From NCBI RefSeq assembly GCF_003268815.1, contig NZ_QLSV01000002.1, forward strand, positions 124,001-188,000: a stretch of DNA of 64,000 bases. The letters run 5' to 3'. Source of the stretch: Flavobacterium lacus (lineage in GTDB: Bacteria; Bacteroidota; Bacteroidia; Flavobacteriales; Flavobacteriaceae). A model generated the notes under the pieces. That model saw nothing but the letters and a program-made list of their open reading frames with translations, did no database searches and was not told where the DNA came from. Every line of letters begins with the position of its first letter. Position 1 is the stretch's first letter. Shown piece after piece: positions 52,083 through 61,119 of this stretch. Both the position numbers and the translations under genes were made by a program.

Positions 52083-52110
52083 TGTATTGGTTATGATTAT
52101 TTCTAAAGTA

Positions 52111-52118
52111 CAAAAATA
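52111..52118 (-). promoter_or_regulatory. -7 box of the DUF6252-like lipoprotein gene
   Basis: TATTTTTG on the minus strand, 29 bases before the ATG at 52082. Confidence 0.55.
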
Positions 52119-52230
52119 GTTTTTCTACTGAATAAACGACATACTTTTTTGTTAAAAACACATAAAACACACTGAATCAAACAATTTAAATAAATTTTGA
52201 ATCATTCATTTCTAATCCAAAAAACTTTTA

Positions 52231-52268
52231 TATATTTGCACCCTTAATTAACAGAGGTCGAGAACCTC
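52231..52268 (+). promoter_or_regulatory. rpsP promoter and leader hairpin
   Basis: The -7 box TATATTTG (52231-52238) is followed by a leader with the small hairpin GAGGT-CGAGA-ACCTC (52254-52268), 19 bases before the start codon. The hairpin may be an autoregulatory site for a ribosomal protein. Confidence 0.6.
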
Positions 52269-52287
52269 ACAATTTAATCATACGATT

Positions 52288-52884
52288 ATGCCAGTAAAAA
52301 TTAGATTACAAAGACACGGAAAAAAAGGAAAACCTTTTTTCTGGATCGTGGCTGCTGATGCAAGAGCCAAAAGGGATGGTAAATTCTTAGACAAAATCGG
52401 AACTTACAACCCAAACACTAACCCTGCAACAATTGATTTAAACTTGGACAGTGCTGTTCAATGGTTACACAATGGTGCTCAACCAACTGATACTGCAAGA
52501 GCTATCCTTTCTTATAAAGGTGCGTTATTGAAATATCACTTGGATGGTGGAGTTAGAAAAGGTGCTCTTACACAAGAACAAGCAGATGCTAAATTAGCAG
52601 CTTGGATTGATGAAAAAGCAAACAAAGTTACTTCTAAAAAAGAAGGTTTAACTAAAGCACAAGAGAAAGCAAGAGCTGAGGCATTGAAAGCTGAAAAAGT
52701 TGCAAATGAAAAACGTGCAAATGCTGCTGCTGATGCGTTGAAAGCTGCTGAAGTAACTGAAGAGGTTGCTGAAGAAGTAACAGAAGAAGTTAGCGAAGTT
52801 GCAACCGAAGTAGCTGTTGAGGAGACTCCTGCTGTTGAAGAAGCTCCTGCTGCTGAAGAAACAAACGAAGAAAAAGAAGCTTAA
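52288..52884 (+). CDS. rpsP: 30S ribosomal protein S16 with C-terminal extension
   Basis: A 198-residue protein. The first 80 residues are canonical S16 (MPVKIRLQRHGKKGKPFFWI, then KFLDKIGTYNPNTNP, then GAQPTDTARAILS). The normal protein ends near there; here more than 100 further residues follow, rich in Ala, Glu and Lys, with repeats of EEVAEEVTEEVSE type. This acidic tail is common in Bacteroidota S16 but its role is unknown. It is first in an operon with rimM 12 bases downstream. A leader hairpin precedes it. Confidence 0.96.
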   Translation: MPVKIRLQRHGKKGKPFFWIVAADARAKRDGKFLDKIGTYNPNTNPATIDLNLDSAVQWLHNGAQPTDTARAILSYKGALLKYHLDGGVRKGALTQEQADAKLAAWIDEKANKVTSKKEGLTKAQEKARAEALKAEKVANEKRANAAADALKAAEVTEEVAEEVTEEVSEVATEVAVEETPAVEEAPAAEETNEEKEA

Positions 52885-52896
52885 TATTCTGCGATA

Positions 52897-53421
52897 ATGC
52901 GTAAAGAAGAATGTTTCTATCTTGGCAAAATCGCTAAAAAATTTAGTTTCAAAGGTGAAATTTTGGTCTATTTAGACACAGATGAGCCTGAATTATATGA
53001 AAATATGGAATCAGTTTTTGTTGAATTAAACAAAAATCTGGTTCCATTTTTTATTGAAAATAGTTCACTACATAAAAATGACTTTCTGAGAGTCAAATTT
53101 GAAGATGTTGAAACAGAAGAAGATGCTGATGCCATTATGGGTTGCGAACTTTATCTTCCACTTTCGTTTTTACCAAAATTAGAAGGAAATCAATTTTATT
53201 ATCACGAAGTGATAGGTTTTGAAGTAGAAGACCAACGACTTGGTGTGGTGGGGAAAATTGTTTCCATCAACGATTCAACCGCCCAACCTCTTTTTGAAGT
53301 GTTGAATGGTAATGTTGAAATGCTTATTCCGATGATTGATCAGTTTTTGGTTAAAATTGATCGTGGTAACAAGAAGGTGGTAATGAATTTGCCGGAAGGT
53401 TTGGTGGAGATGTATCTTTAG
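52897..53421 (+). CDS. rimM: Ribosome maturation factor RimM
   Basis: A 174-residue protein that binds S19 and the 30S head during assembly. The N-terminal RimM domain (CFYLGKIAKKFSFKGEILVYL) is followed by a PRC-barrel (FYYHEVIGFEVEDQRLGVVG) ending VVMNLPEGLVEMYL. It follows rpsP by 12 bases, as usual; trmD, often next in other bacteria, is absent and trmN6 follows instead. Confidence 0.95.
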   Translation: MRKEECFYLGKIAKKFSFKGEILVYLDTDEPELYENMESVFVELNKNLVPFFIENSSLHKNDFLRVKFEDVETEEDADAIMGCELYLPLSFLPKLEGNQFYYHEVIGFEVEDQRLGVVGKIVSINDSTAQPLFEVLNGNVEMLIPMIDQFLVKIDRGNKKVVMNLPEGLVEMYL

Positions 53422-53424
53422 AAA

Positions 53425-53495
53425 GTTTCAGGTTTCAAGTTTAGCTTCGCTCTGTTCGGCTCCGCCTCGAGTCAGGTTTCAGGTTCTGGAATCAA
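53425..53495. repeat. Dispersed GTTTCAGGTTTCAAG repeat between rimM and trmN6
   Basis: GTTTCAGGTTTCAAGTTTAG, then a GC-rich stretch, then AGTCAGGTTTCAGGTTCTGG. The same words occur at 61473-61526. No gene lies here. Confidence 0.55.
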
Positions 53496-53524
53496 TAATC
53501 TTCATTCAAAAATCGTTAATCAAC

Positions 53525-54232
53525 GTGTTTCAATTCAAACAATTTTCTATTCAACAAGATCGATGTGCTATGAAAGTAGGTACTGATAGTGTTTTGTTGG
53601 GGGCTTGGTGTCCGATTGAAAACAATCCTTTTTCTGTATTGGATATTGGTGCCGGAACAGGAATTTTATCGTTGATGATTGCCCAACGAAGTCATGCCGA
53701 ACAAATTGATGCCTTAGAAATTGACGAAGATGCCTACGAACAATGCGTAGAAAATTTTGAAAATTCGCCTTGGGGAGATCGACTATTTTGTTTTCACGCC
53801 GGTTTAGATGAGTTTGTCGACGAACCTGAAGATGAATATGATTTAATCATTTCTAATCCGCCTTTTTATTCCGAAGATTATAAAACCGAAAATTCGCAAC
53901 GTGATTTAGCCCGATTTCAAGAGGCGATGCCTTTTGAAGATTTAATTGAAGCGGCAGATTTATTACTTTCTGAAAACGGAATTTTTGCCGTGATTATTCC
54001 CTACAAAGAAGAAGAAAAATTTATCGATTTGTGTGCGGAAGTTGAACTTTATCCTGTAAAAGTGACTCGTGTAAAAGGCACTTCAACCACAGAAATTAAG
54101 AGAAGTTTATTGGCTTTTAAACGTTACGAATTAAGCACTTTATCGGCTGATGAATTGGTTATCGAAATTAATCGACACGAATATACAGATGATTACATCA
54201 ATCTTACTAAAGATTTTTATTTGAAAATGTAA
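53525..54232 (+). CDS. trmN6: tRNA1(Val) (adenine37-N6)-methyltransferase
   Basis: A 235-residue class I SAM methyltransferase of the YfiC/TrmN6 family. GTG at 53525 is the best start, giving MFQFKQFSIQQDRCAMKVGTD; the next Met is too far in. VLDIGAGTGILSLMIAQ is the SAM-binding loop, and LIISNPPFYSE the N6-adenine motif NPPF/Y. TTEIKRSLLAF near the C-terminus is family-typical. It modifies A37 in the anticodon loop of tRNA-Val. A repeat-filled gap separates it from rimM, so it may be transcribed separately. Confidence 0.9.
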   Translation: MFQFKQFSIQQDRCAMKVGTDSVLLGAWCPIENNPFSVLDIGAGTGILSLMIAQRSHAEQIDALEIDEDAYEQCVENFENSPWGDRLFCFHAGLDEFVDEPEDEYDLIISNPPFYSEDYKTENSQRDLARFQEAMPFEDLIEAADLLLSENGIFAVIIPYKEEEKFIDLCAEVELYPVKVTRVKGTSTTEIKRSLLAFKRYELSTLSADELVIEINRHEYTDDYINLTKDFYLKM

Positions 54233-54233
54233 C

Positions 54234-55031
54234 TTACCATTTCACCTTATACGGATATACTTCGTGAATCATATTATCTTCATTAATTGTATAACCATTT
54301 TTAGCATCAGTTTTGGCTTCCAATAACAAATCATTGGCTCTTTTTTCCTGACCGATTCTTCCTAAACAAAAAGCTTTATAGACTTTTGCATCCGAAAAAT
54401 TTTCATATTGCGAGATGGCTTTATCAAATTCTTCGATGGCTTGCTCCCATTTATTTTGTTCATACAGGGTTATTCCGTAATAAAACAAATTAAGGTGATG
54501 AGCTTCTCCTTGTTGTTCAATTTGTTCAGCTATATCTGTTTCAAAAATTGCTTCGGCTGTTGAAAATTCATTCAGTTGCAGATAAGACAAGGCGATGTAA
54601 AAATTGTACGTATGATCCATTTCATAACTATTACCTATCATTTCTTTACATTTTTCAAAATCGATGATGGCTTCTCGATAGGTTTTTGCAAAAACACATT
54701 TGATGTAAGCTCGATAGGATAACCACTTGTACGGATCATTTTCTACTGCTTTATCACAAAAAACCATTCCGGCTTCGTATTTTTTCATCTTAAATAGTGG
54801 CATTGCTTTTTGTTGCCATAAATATGCAATGGTTGGGTCTTTTCTCAAACCCTCGTCTAAACATTCTTGTAGTTCATTCATTTGATAAAAAGAGTAGTTT
54901 TTTGCGCAATTGTGCACGTAGTCATCAACAATTTTCTGTTGAGCTTTTTTTTGAGCTCCATTTGCGTGAGTATTTTGAGCAATTGATTTAAATGAAATCA
55001 ACAACACAATACATAAAAAAAACAGTTTCAT
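54234..55031 (-). CDS. Exported TPR-repeat protein
   Basis: The start is set at the ATG at 55031 (MKLFFLCIVLLISFKSIAQ), which gives a clean signal peptide; the 11 upstream codons are not needed. The 265-residue product consists mainly of tetratricopeptide repeats (AYLWQQKAMPLFKMKKYEAGMVFCDKAV; YNFYIALSYLQLNEFSTAEAIFE; LFYYGITLYEQNKWEQAIEEFDKAI). It is probably periplasmic and mediates protein contacts. Its 3' end faces trmN6 with one base between stops. Confidence 0.88.
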   Translation of the reverse strand: MKLFFLCIVLLISFKSIAQNTHANGAQKKAQQKIVDDYVHNCAKNYSFYQMNELQECLDEGLRKDPTIAYLWQQKAMPLFKMKKYEAGMVFCDKAVENDPYKWLSYRAYIKCVFAKTYREAIIDFEKCKEMIGNSYEMDHTYNFYIALSYLQLNEFSTAEAIFETDIAEQIEQQGEAHHLNLFYYGITLYEQNKWEQAIEEFDKAISQYENFSDAKVYKAFCLGRIGQEKRANDLLLEAKTDAKNGYTINEDNMIHEVYPYKVKW

Positions 55032-55168
55032 TTTTGTGGCTTTAAAATAAATTGAAAAGTACATATATTCTTTAACCCTAAAGGTTAATAAGATGTTAAC
55101 AGCAAAAAATACAAATCATTATTTTAAAAATATAACAATCGTTCATTGATTTGTGACATTTCTTTAGT

Positions 55169-55192
55169 TATTTTTGCAAACGATTTCGTTTG
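55169..55192 (+). promoter_or_regulatory. gcdH promoter with palindromic operator
   Basis: The -7 box TATTTTTG (55169-55176) is followed at once by CAAACGATTTCGTTTG (55177-55192), arms of 7 bp and a 2-base centre. A protein bound there would cover the transcription start, so a repressor is likely; its identity is unknown. Confidence 0.5.
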
Positions 55193-55242
55193 TATCAAAA
55201 ACTAAATGAGAATAATTATCTCTAATTCACACTATTTAAATT

Positions 55243-56421
55243 ATGAAACCAGATTTATTTCAAGCTCCTGATTATTATTTATTAGATGATTTGTTAACGG
55301 ATGAGCATAAATTAGTGCGTGATTCTGCACGTGCTTGGGTAAAACGTGAAGTTTCTCCTATTATTGAAGACTATGCTCAACGGGCTGAATTCCCAAAACA
55401 AATCATCAAAGGTTTAGGAGAAATTGGTGGTTTTGGTCCTTATATTCCAGAAGAATATGGCGGTGCTGGATTAGACCAAATTTCTTATGGATTAATCATG
55501 CAGGAAATTGAAAGAGGTGACTCTGGTGTTCGTTCTACATCGTCCGTTCAATCATCTTTGGTCATGTATCCCATCTGGAAATATGGAAACGAAGAACAGC
55601 GCATAAAATATTTACCAAAATTAGCTACCGGAGAAATGATGGGTTGTTTTGGATTAACTGAACCTGATCACGGTTCCAATCCCGGCGGAATGACCACTAA
55701 TTTTAAAGACAAAGGCGATCATTATGTATTAAACGGTGCCAAAATGTGGATTTCAAATGCTCCTTTTGCAGATATTGCTGTGGTTTGGGCTAAAAATGAA
55801 GAAGGTAGAATTCATGGCTTAATCGTAGAACGCGGGATGGAAGGTTTTACAACGCCGGAAACACATAACAAATGGTCACTTCGTGCATCATCTACAGGTG
55901 AATTAATTTTTGATAATGTAAAAATCCCAAAAGAAAATTTATTACCAAATAAATCAGGCTTAGGAGCACCGCTAGGCTGTTTAGATTCTGCTCGATACGG
56001 CATCGCATGGGGAGCGATTGGTGCAGCGATGGATTGTTATGATACAGCTTTACGCTATGCCAAAGAGCGTATTCAGTTTGACAAACCGATTGCCGCGACG
56101 CAATTACAACAAAAAAAATTAGCCGAAATGATTACCGAAATCACAAAAGCCCAATTATTAACTTGGCGTTTAGGTGTTTTGAAAAACGAAGGAAAAGCCA
56201 CGACGGCTCAAATTTCTATGGCCAAACGAAATAACGTTGATATGGCCATTAACATTGCCAGAGAAGCACGTCAAATACTTGGAGGAATGGGAATTACGGG
56301 TGAATATTCTATTATGAGACACAGTATGAATTTAGAATCTGTGATTACGTATGAAGGTACGCACGACATTCATTTGCTTATCACTGGAGCAGACATTACC
56401 GGCATGCAAGCATTTAAATAA
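55243..56421 (+). CDS. gcdH: Glutaryl-CoA dehydrogenase (acyl-CoA dehydrogenase family)
   Basis: A 392-residue FAD enzyme. The middle motif GCFGLTEPDHGSNPGGM binds FAD and substrate; YEGTHDIHLLITGADITGMQAF carries the catalytic Glu in YEGTHD. SGVRSTSSVQSSLVMYPI contains an Arg at the position that binds the distal carboxylate of glutaryl-CoA in human GCDH, which supports this over other acyl-CoA dehydrogenases. It converts glutaryl-CoA to crotonyl-CoA in lysine and tryptophan breakdown. It is monocistronic with its own promoter, operator and terminator. Confidence 0.92.
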   Translation: MKPDLFQAPDYYLLDDLLTDEHKLVRDSARAWVKREVSPIIEDYAQRAEFPKQIIKGLGEIGGFGPYIPEEYGGAGLDQISYGLIMQEIERGDSGVRSTSSVQSSLVMYPIWKYGNEEQRIKYLPKLATGEMMGCFGLTEPDHGSNPGGMTTNFKDKGDHYVLNGAKMWISNAPFADIAVVWAKNEEGRIHGLIVERGMEGFTTPETHNKWSLRASSTGELIFDNVKIPKENLLPNKSGLGAPLGCLDSARYGIAWGAIGAAMDCYDTALRYAKERIQFDKPIAATQLQQKKLAEMITEITKAQLLTWRLGVLKNEGKATTAQISMAKRNNVDMAINIAREARQILGGMGITGEYSIMRHSMNLESVITYEGTHDIHLLITGADITGMQAFK

Positions 56422-56446
56422 TTAAACAATAACTAAAATCAATACA

Positions 56447-56476
56447 AAAAGCTTCTTCATTCGAGGAAGCTTTTTT
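56447..56476 (+). terminator. Terminator of gcdH
   Basis: AAAAGCTTC pairs with GAAGCTTTT, followed by T residues; a TAGCTTTG -7 box for the next gene overlaps the end (56476-56483). Confidence 0.85.
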
Positions 56477-56534
56477 AGCTTTGTAAAGTAGAACTATCAT
56501 CCATTCTACTTCGTCTTTATAAATAAAAAATGCT

Positions 56535-57323
56535 ATGAATATTTCGATCATCAATAAAAAAATAGAACCACAAAAAGAACAGTTACTAAATCATTCTTTA
56601 TACAGAAAAATTAAAACGATTGATGATTTAAGGCAATTTCAAGAATGTCACATTTATGCTGTTTGGGATTTTATGTCGTTACTCAAAGCGTTGCAAGCCT
56701 CTTTAACTTGCACAACTACGCCATGGTTACCTGTTGGAAATCCGGAAACGCGTTACCTCATTAATGAAATTGTTTTGGCAGAAGAAACCGATATTTCGTT
56801 AGACGGAAAAAGACAAAGCCACTACGAAATGTACATTGATGCTATGAAATCGTGTGGTGCAGATACCAAGTCTATCGAATCATTTTTAGAAAACGTGGTT
56901 CAAACTCAGAATATATTTGTTTCCATTAAACAAAGTGATTTGCATCCCAACATAAAAGATTTTCTCGATTTTACTTTTCGTGTCATCGAACAAGGCAAGC
57001 CACATGAAATCGCCGCCGCTTTTACCTTTGGAAGGGAAGATTTAATTCCGGAAATGTTTACCGCAATTTTAAAAAATTTTCAAGCCAATTTCCCTGAAAA
57101 TGATTTGACTAAATTAATTTACTATTTTGAAAGACATATCGAACTAGATGGGGATGAACACGGACCAATGGCCATGATAATGATAAACGAATTGTGCGGC
57201 GACAGCGAAATCAAATGGAAAGAAGTGGAAGAAATTTCGATTCAAGCGTTAGAAAAACGAATTGGTTTATGGAATGCGATCGAAGAAAAAATTCTTGAAG
57301 CAAATCTGACAATGAGTGAGTAA
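56535..57323 (+). CDS. DUF3050 family protein (heme-oxygenase-like helical fold)
   Basis: A 262-residue helical protein. The pattern HIYAVWDFMSLLKALQ, followed by PWLPVGNPETRYLINEIVLAEETD and SHYEMYIDAMKSCGAD, is characteristic of DUF3050, whose fold resembles heme oxygenase/TenA-type di-iron proteins. Conserved His and Glu residues (His38, Glu77 region, HYEMY, FYERHIELDGDEHG-like ERHIELDGDEHG) could bind iron. The reaction is not known to me. Its last bases overlap the upstream open frame of the M43 protease, but that gene starts later. Confidence 0.88.
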   Translation: MNISIINKKIEPQKEQLLNHSLYRKIKTIDDLRQFQECHIYAVWDFMSLLKALQASLTCTTTPWLPVGNPETRYLINEIVLAEETDISLDGKRQSHYEMYIDAMKSCGADTKSIESFLENVVQTQNIFVSIKQSDLHPNIKDFLDFTFRVIEQGKPHEIAAAFTFGREDLIPEMFTAILKNFQANFPENDLTKLIYYFERHIELDGDEHGPMAMIMINELCGDSEIKWKEVEEISIQALEKRIGLWNAIEEKILEANLTMSE

Positions 57324-57372
57324 AGTGTTAAAATTATTTTTATCTTGCAACGTAAAACAAACAAACTGCAAT

Positions 57373-59421
57373 ATGAATAAAAATTTTACTTCAACATTCT
57401 TCATTTTGTCTTTCGTCTTATTTTCATTTTTTAATGTTATTGGACAAAACACAGAAAAAGTGACTCAATTTGGAAAATCCAAATTAGAAAAAATCAGGTG
57501 TGCAACCATTGAAAACGAACAAAAACTTCGGGAACTCTATCCAAACCGAAATAGTGATGCTCAATTTGAAAATTGGTTAGCACCAAAAATAGAAACCATC
57601 AAAGCAAATAGACTGGCTTTGAAACAGAACGGTAATTCTACTTTAAATGTAATCACAATTCCGGTTGTGGTGCATGTTATTCATAATGGCGATGCTTTGG
57701 GTGCAAATGAAAACATCACCGATGCACAAATTCTTTCACAAATTACTGTATTAAATCAAGACTTTGGTCGAATTGCAGGAACTCCAGGGTTCAACACTAA
57801 TCCGGTTGGGGTAGATACTGAAATCCAATTTTGTTTGGCCCAACGTGATCCAAACGGACTATTTACAACCGGTATAAATCGTTACAATTTAGGAAGCGAA
57901 GCCAGTTGGGAAATAGATGATATAAATACCGAAATAAAACCACAAACACAATGGAACCCTAATGAATACCTAAATATCTGGGTAGTAAACAGAATTGTGT
58001 TTACCATCTTTGGAATTGAACTGGGAGAGATTTTAGGTTATGCTCAGTTCCCCACCGGTTCTGGTCTAGAGGGTCTTGAACAAGGTACCGGTCCAGCAAA
58101 CACAGATGGTGTAGTAATTGCACATCGTTATTTTGGATCTAGCGATATTTTTCCTGCCGGAACATACTCTGCACCTAATGATAAAGGAAGAACAACAACT
58201 CACGAAGTAGGCCACTATTTAGGTCTCCGTCATATTTGGGGTGATGGTGGTTTTGGTGTAAACGGTTGTAGTGTAGATGATTTTTGTGACGACACCCCTG
58301 TGACAGCTGACCAAAATACAGGTTGCTCTGTTGGTATTGATTCATGTCCAAATTCGCCGGGACTTGACATGGTTGAAAACTATATGGACTATTCTGATGA
58401 TGCTTGTATGAACATATTTACACAAGATCAAAAAGACAGAATGATAGCCGTTTTAACCAATGCTCAACGAAGATCAACTTTAGTAACTTCTTTAGCTTGT
58501 CAACCGGGCCAAACCTTTGACAATGATGGATCTTTAGAGATTTTAAACTTGAATTTGACCAATTGTGGTACAAATTTATCTCCTTCGTTGCGATTAACAA
58601 ACATTGGGACCAACACAGTCACATCTGCCGAAATTACATATAGTACTGAGGGAAATAGCGACTTAACATTTACGTGGAATGGTACCTTAACTAATGGTCA
58701 AAATACCACTATAAACTTACCTACATTATTAGCAAGTGCCGGCAATAATGTATTTTATGCGGCCATCACAGCATTAAATGGTGGTGCCGATGAAAATGAA
58801 TTAAATAGTACAAGAAGTCAAAATTTTGACGTGGTTTTGGCAAATACCGAGGAAATTACAATTACTATTCTAACAGATGATTATGGAGATGAAACAACAT
58901 GGGTGCTAAGAGACAGTAATAATAATGAAGTGGCAAGCGGAGGTCCTTACGGAGACAATACAGAATATGCTGAGACTGTAGCCGTTTTAAATAATGAATG
59001 TTACACCTTTACCATTTTTGATGAATTTGATGATGGAATCTGTTGCTCTTTTGGAATAGGGAGTTATGAAATTAAAACCTCTGATAATACGACAATTATT
59101 TCAGGAGGAGAATTTGGATCATCTGAATCAAAAACTTTTGGTATAAACCAAAACTTAAGTACGATTGAAAATAGCTTTTCCAACGGAATCAAATTATATC
59201 CAAATCCGGTTAATTCTCAGTTAAATATTGCTATTTCAAATGAGATTGTATTACCTAATCAGTTTATAATTTACAACAGTTTAGGACAAATAGTAGATAG
59301 CAAAAAAATCGCTTCAAGCAATGATTTATCTGTTAACACTGGGTCGTACAGTTCTGGAGTATATTTTATCAAAATCATGATGGATGAACAATCAACTGTA
59401 ATTCGTTTTATAAAAAACTAA
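57373..59421 (+). CDS. Secreted M43 zinc metalloprotease with T9SS type A sorting domain
   Basis: The start is taken at the ATG at 57373 (MNKNFTSTFFILSFVLFSFFN signal); the 19 upstream codons lie in the previous gene. The 682-residue product has the pappalysin motif HEVGHYLGLRH (His277, Glu278, His281, His287) and a Met-turn in ENYMDYSDDACMN. PVVVHVIHNGD near residue 98 is the usual start of the M43 domain. About residues 400-600 are beta-rich accessory domains, and the C-terminus (KLYPNPVNSQLNI, SGVYFIKI) is a Por secretion tail. It is an extracellular protease exported by the type IX system. Confidence 0.92.
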   Translation: MNKNFTSTFFILSFVLFSFFNVIGQNTEKVTQFGKSKLEKIRCATIENEQKLRELYPNRNSDAQFENWLAPKIETIKANRLALKQNGNSTLNVITIPVVVHVIHNGDALGANENITDAQILSQITVLNQDFGRIAGTPGFNTNPVGVDTEIQFCLAQRDPNGLFTTGINRYNLGSEASWEIDDINTEIKPQTQWNPNEYLNIWVVNRIVFTIFGIELGEILGYAQFPTGSGLEGLEQGTGPANTDGVVIAHRYFGSSDIFPAGTYSAPNDKGRTTTHEVGHYLGLRHIWGDGGFGVNGCSVDDFCDDTPVTADQNTGCSVGIDSCPNSPGLDMVENYMDYSDDACMNIFTQDQKDRMIAVLTNAQRRSTLVTSLACQPGQTFDNDGSLEILNLNLTNCGTNLSPSLRLTNIGTNTVTSAEITYSTEGNSDLTFTWNGTLTNGQNTTINLPTLLASAGNNVFYAAITALNGGADENELNSTRSQNFDVVLANTEEITITILTDDYGDETTWVLRDSNNNEVASGGPYGDNTEYAETVAVLNNECYTFTIFDEFDDGICCSFGIGSYEIKTSDNTTIISGGEFGSSESKTFGINQNLSTIENSFSNGIKLYPNPVNSQLNIAISNEIVLPNQFIIYNSLGQIVDSKKIASSNDLSVNTGSYSSGVYFIKIMMDEQSTVIRFIKN

Positions 59422-59442
59422 TCTAAACAATTTATAATTTTT

Positions 59443-59467
59443 AACCTCCAAAGCAATTTTGGAGGTT
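59443..59467 (+). terminator. Terminator of the M43 protease gene
   Basis: AACCTCCAAA-gcaa-TTTTGGAGGTT followed by a long T run. The -7-like box TACCTTTA of the next gene follows at 59475-59482. Confidence 0.9.
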
Positions 59468-59500
59468 TTTTTTATACCTTTAATTTTCGATTAATTAATT

Positions 59501-60409
59501 ATGTCATCACAAACCCGACTCTCAAGAGCTTTTGAAAATGCAAGAAGAATTTCGTTTGACAATAAGTCAAAATTTATTCTTTTTAGTGATTGTCATCGCG
59601 GTGATGCTAGTTTTGCTGATGATTTTGCCAGTAATCGAAATATTTATTTTCATGCGATGAACAATTATTTTACGGAAGGTTTTAGCTATTGCGAATTGGG
59701 CGATGGAGATGAATTATGGGAAAACCTTTTCTTTAAAGAACTATTTGAAGCTCATAAAAATGTATATTTACTGTTGAAAAAATTTCATGATTCCAAACGG
59801 CTCCACATGATCTATGGCAACCACGATATGGTTTACCGCGATAAAAATGTGGTTAAGAAAAAACTAAGTACTTTTTTCGATCCCAAAACGGGTAAAGACG
59901 AACCACTATTCACAGGTATTGAATACCATGAAGCGATTGTTTTAGAAAATTCAGAAACTGGCCAACAACTCTTTTTAACCCACGGTCATCAAGCCGATTT
60001 TATGAATTATATCGGATGGAAAATCAATCGGTTTTTAGTGCAAATTTTATGGAAACCACTTCAAGTTTGGGGAATAAAAGACCCAACCAGTCCTGCCAAA
60101 AATTATGTTGAGTTAATTAAAATTGAACGACGAATTAAAAAATGGATTGTTAGTAATCACAACATTATAACTGTTACCGGACACACCCATCGACCACGAT
60201 TTCCCAATACCAATGACAACTCTATTAATTATTTTAATGATGGAAGCTGTGTCCACCCCAGAAGTATTACCGGAATTGAAATTGTGGAAGGAACCATCTC
60301 ATTGATCAAATGGTTTATAGACACAAAATCAGATGGTACATTACAAATTGTTCGCGAATGTTTAGAAGGTCCAGTTGAATTAACTGCTTATCAAAAAAAG
60401 GAAATATGA
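59501..60409 (+). CDS. Metallophosphoesterase (calcineurin-like)
   Basis: A 302-residue cytosolic phosphoesterase with all metal motifs intact: SDCHRGD (D-x-H), LGDGDELWE, MIYGNHDMVY, FLTHGHQAD and VTGHTHRPRF. This contrasts with the degenerate domain in the protein at 5495. It resembles UDP-2,3-diacylglucosamine hydrolase-like families, but membership is uncertain. It is followed by an overlapping (4 bp) GDSL lipoprotein gene, so the two are co-expressed. Confidence 0.9.
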   Translation: MSSQTRLSRAFENARRISFDNKSKFILFSDCHRGDASFADDFASNRNIYFHAMNNYFTEGFSYCELGDGDELWENLFFKELFEAHKNVYLLLKKFHDSKRLHMIYGNHDMVYRDKNVVKKKLSTFFDPKTGKDEPLFTGIEYHEAIVLENSETGQQLFLTHGHQADFMNYIGWKINRFLVQILWKPLQVWGIKDPTSPAKNYVELIKIERRIKKWIVSNHNIITVTGHTHRPRFPNTNDNSINYFNDGSCVHPRSITGIEIVEGTISLIKWFIDTKSDGTLQIVRECLEGPVELTAYQKKEI

Positions 60410-61119
60410 AAAGGCAACTCTGTTTATTAGTGATTTTATTTTTATCATTTTTTGGATGTTCCGATGATGATGAAACACCGCCTAACATTCAAATTCCTGT
60501 GATACGAAACATAAATTACTTGGCATTGGGAGACAGTTATACCATTGGTCAAAGTGTTTGTGAAACATGCCGTTTTCCGGAACAATTGAAAGATAGTTTA
60601 AAAAATCACCTTCCCTCTACAGATAATATTTCTGTGAAAGTGGTGGCCCAAACGGGTTGGACAACCACCAACTTAAAAAACGCTATTGCTAACGAAAACT
60701 TAATTGCAGAATTTGATTTGGTAACGCTGTTAATTGGTGTGAATAATCAATACCAAAACAGGCCTTTTTCATTGTACGAGACAGAGTTTCCGGAACTGTT
60801 GCAAACAGCAATAACCTTAGCGAATGGAGATTTGAATCGAGTGATTGTCGTTTCGATTCCTGATTATGCATTTACGCCTTTTGGTCAAGGAAGTTCTAAT
60901 CCGGAAAATATTTCGAATCAATTGGATCAATATAATTTATTTGCTAAAAATCATGCAGAATCACTCGGAATTGAATTTGTGAATATAACCGACATCACTC
61001 GGCAAGGATTGAATAATTCGGAATTAGTTGCTTCAGATAATTTGCATCCCTCGGAATTGGCTTATACTCAATTTGTAGAAAGACTGCTTCCTATTGCAAA
61101 AAACATTTTAGGAATATAA
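60406..61119 (+). CDS. SGNH/GDSL hydrolase lipoprotein
   Basis: A 237-residue lipoprotein (MKRQLCLLVILFLSFFGC, lipobox Cys18) followed by an Asp-rich spacer. The hydrolase blocks are clear: LALGDSYTIGQS (block I with catalytic Ser), LIGVNNQY (block III with Asn), and SDNLHPSELAY (Asp/His of block V). It is an esterase or lipase-like enzyme anchored in the envelope; substrate unknown. Its start overlaps the previous gene by 4 bases, and its stop directly abuts the convergent ferredoxin gene. Confidence 0.9.
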   Translation: MKRQLCLLVILFLSFFGCSDDDETPPNIQIPVIRNINYLALGDSYTIGQSVCETCRFPEQLKDSLKNHLPSTDNISVKVVAQTGWTTTNLKNAIANENLIAEFDLVTLLIGVNNQYQNRPFSLYETEFPELLQTAITLANGDLNRVIVVSIPDYAFTPFGQGSSNPENISNQLDQYNLFAKNHAESLGIEFVNITDITRQGLNNSELVASDNLHPSELAYTQFVERLLPIAKNILGI

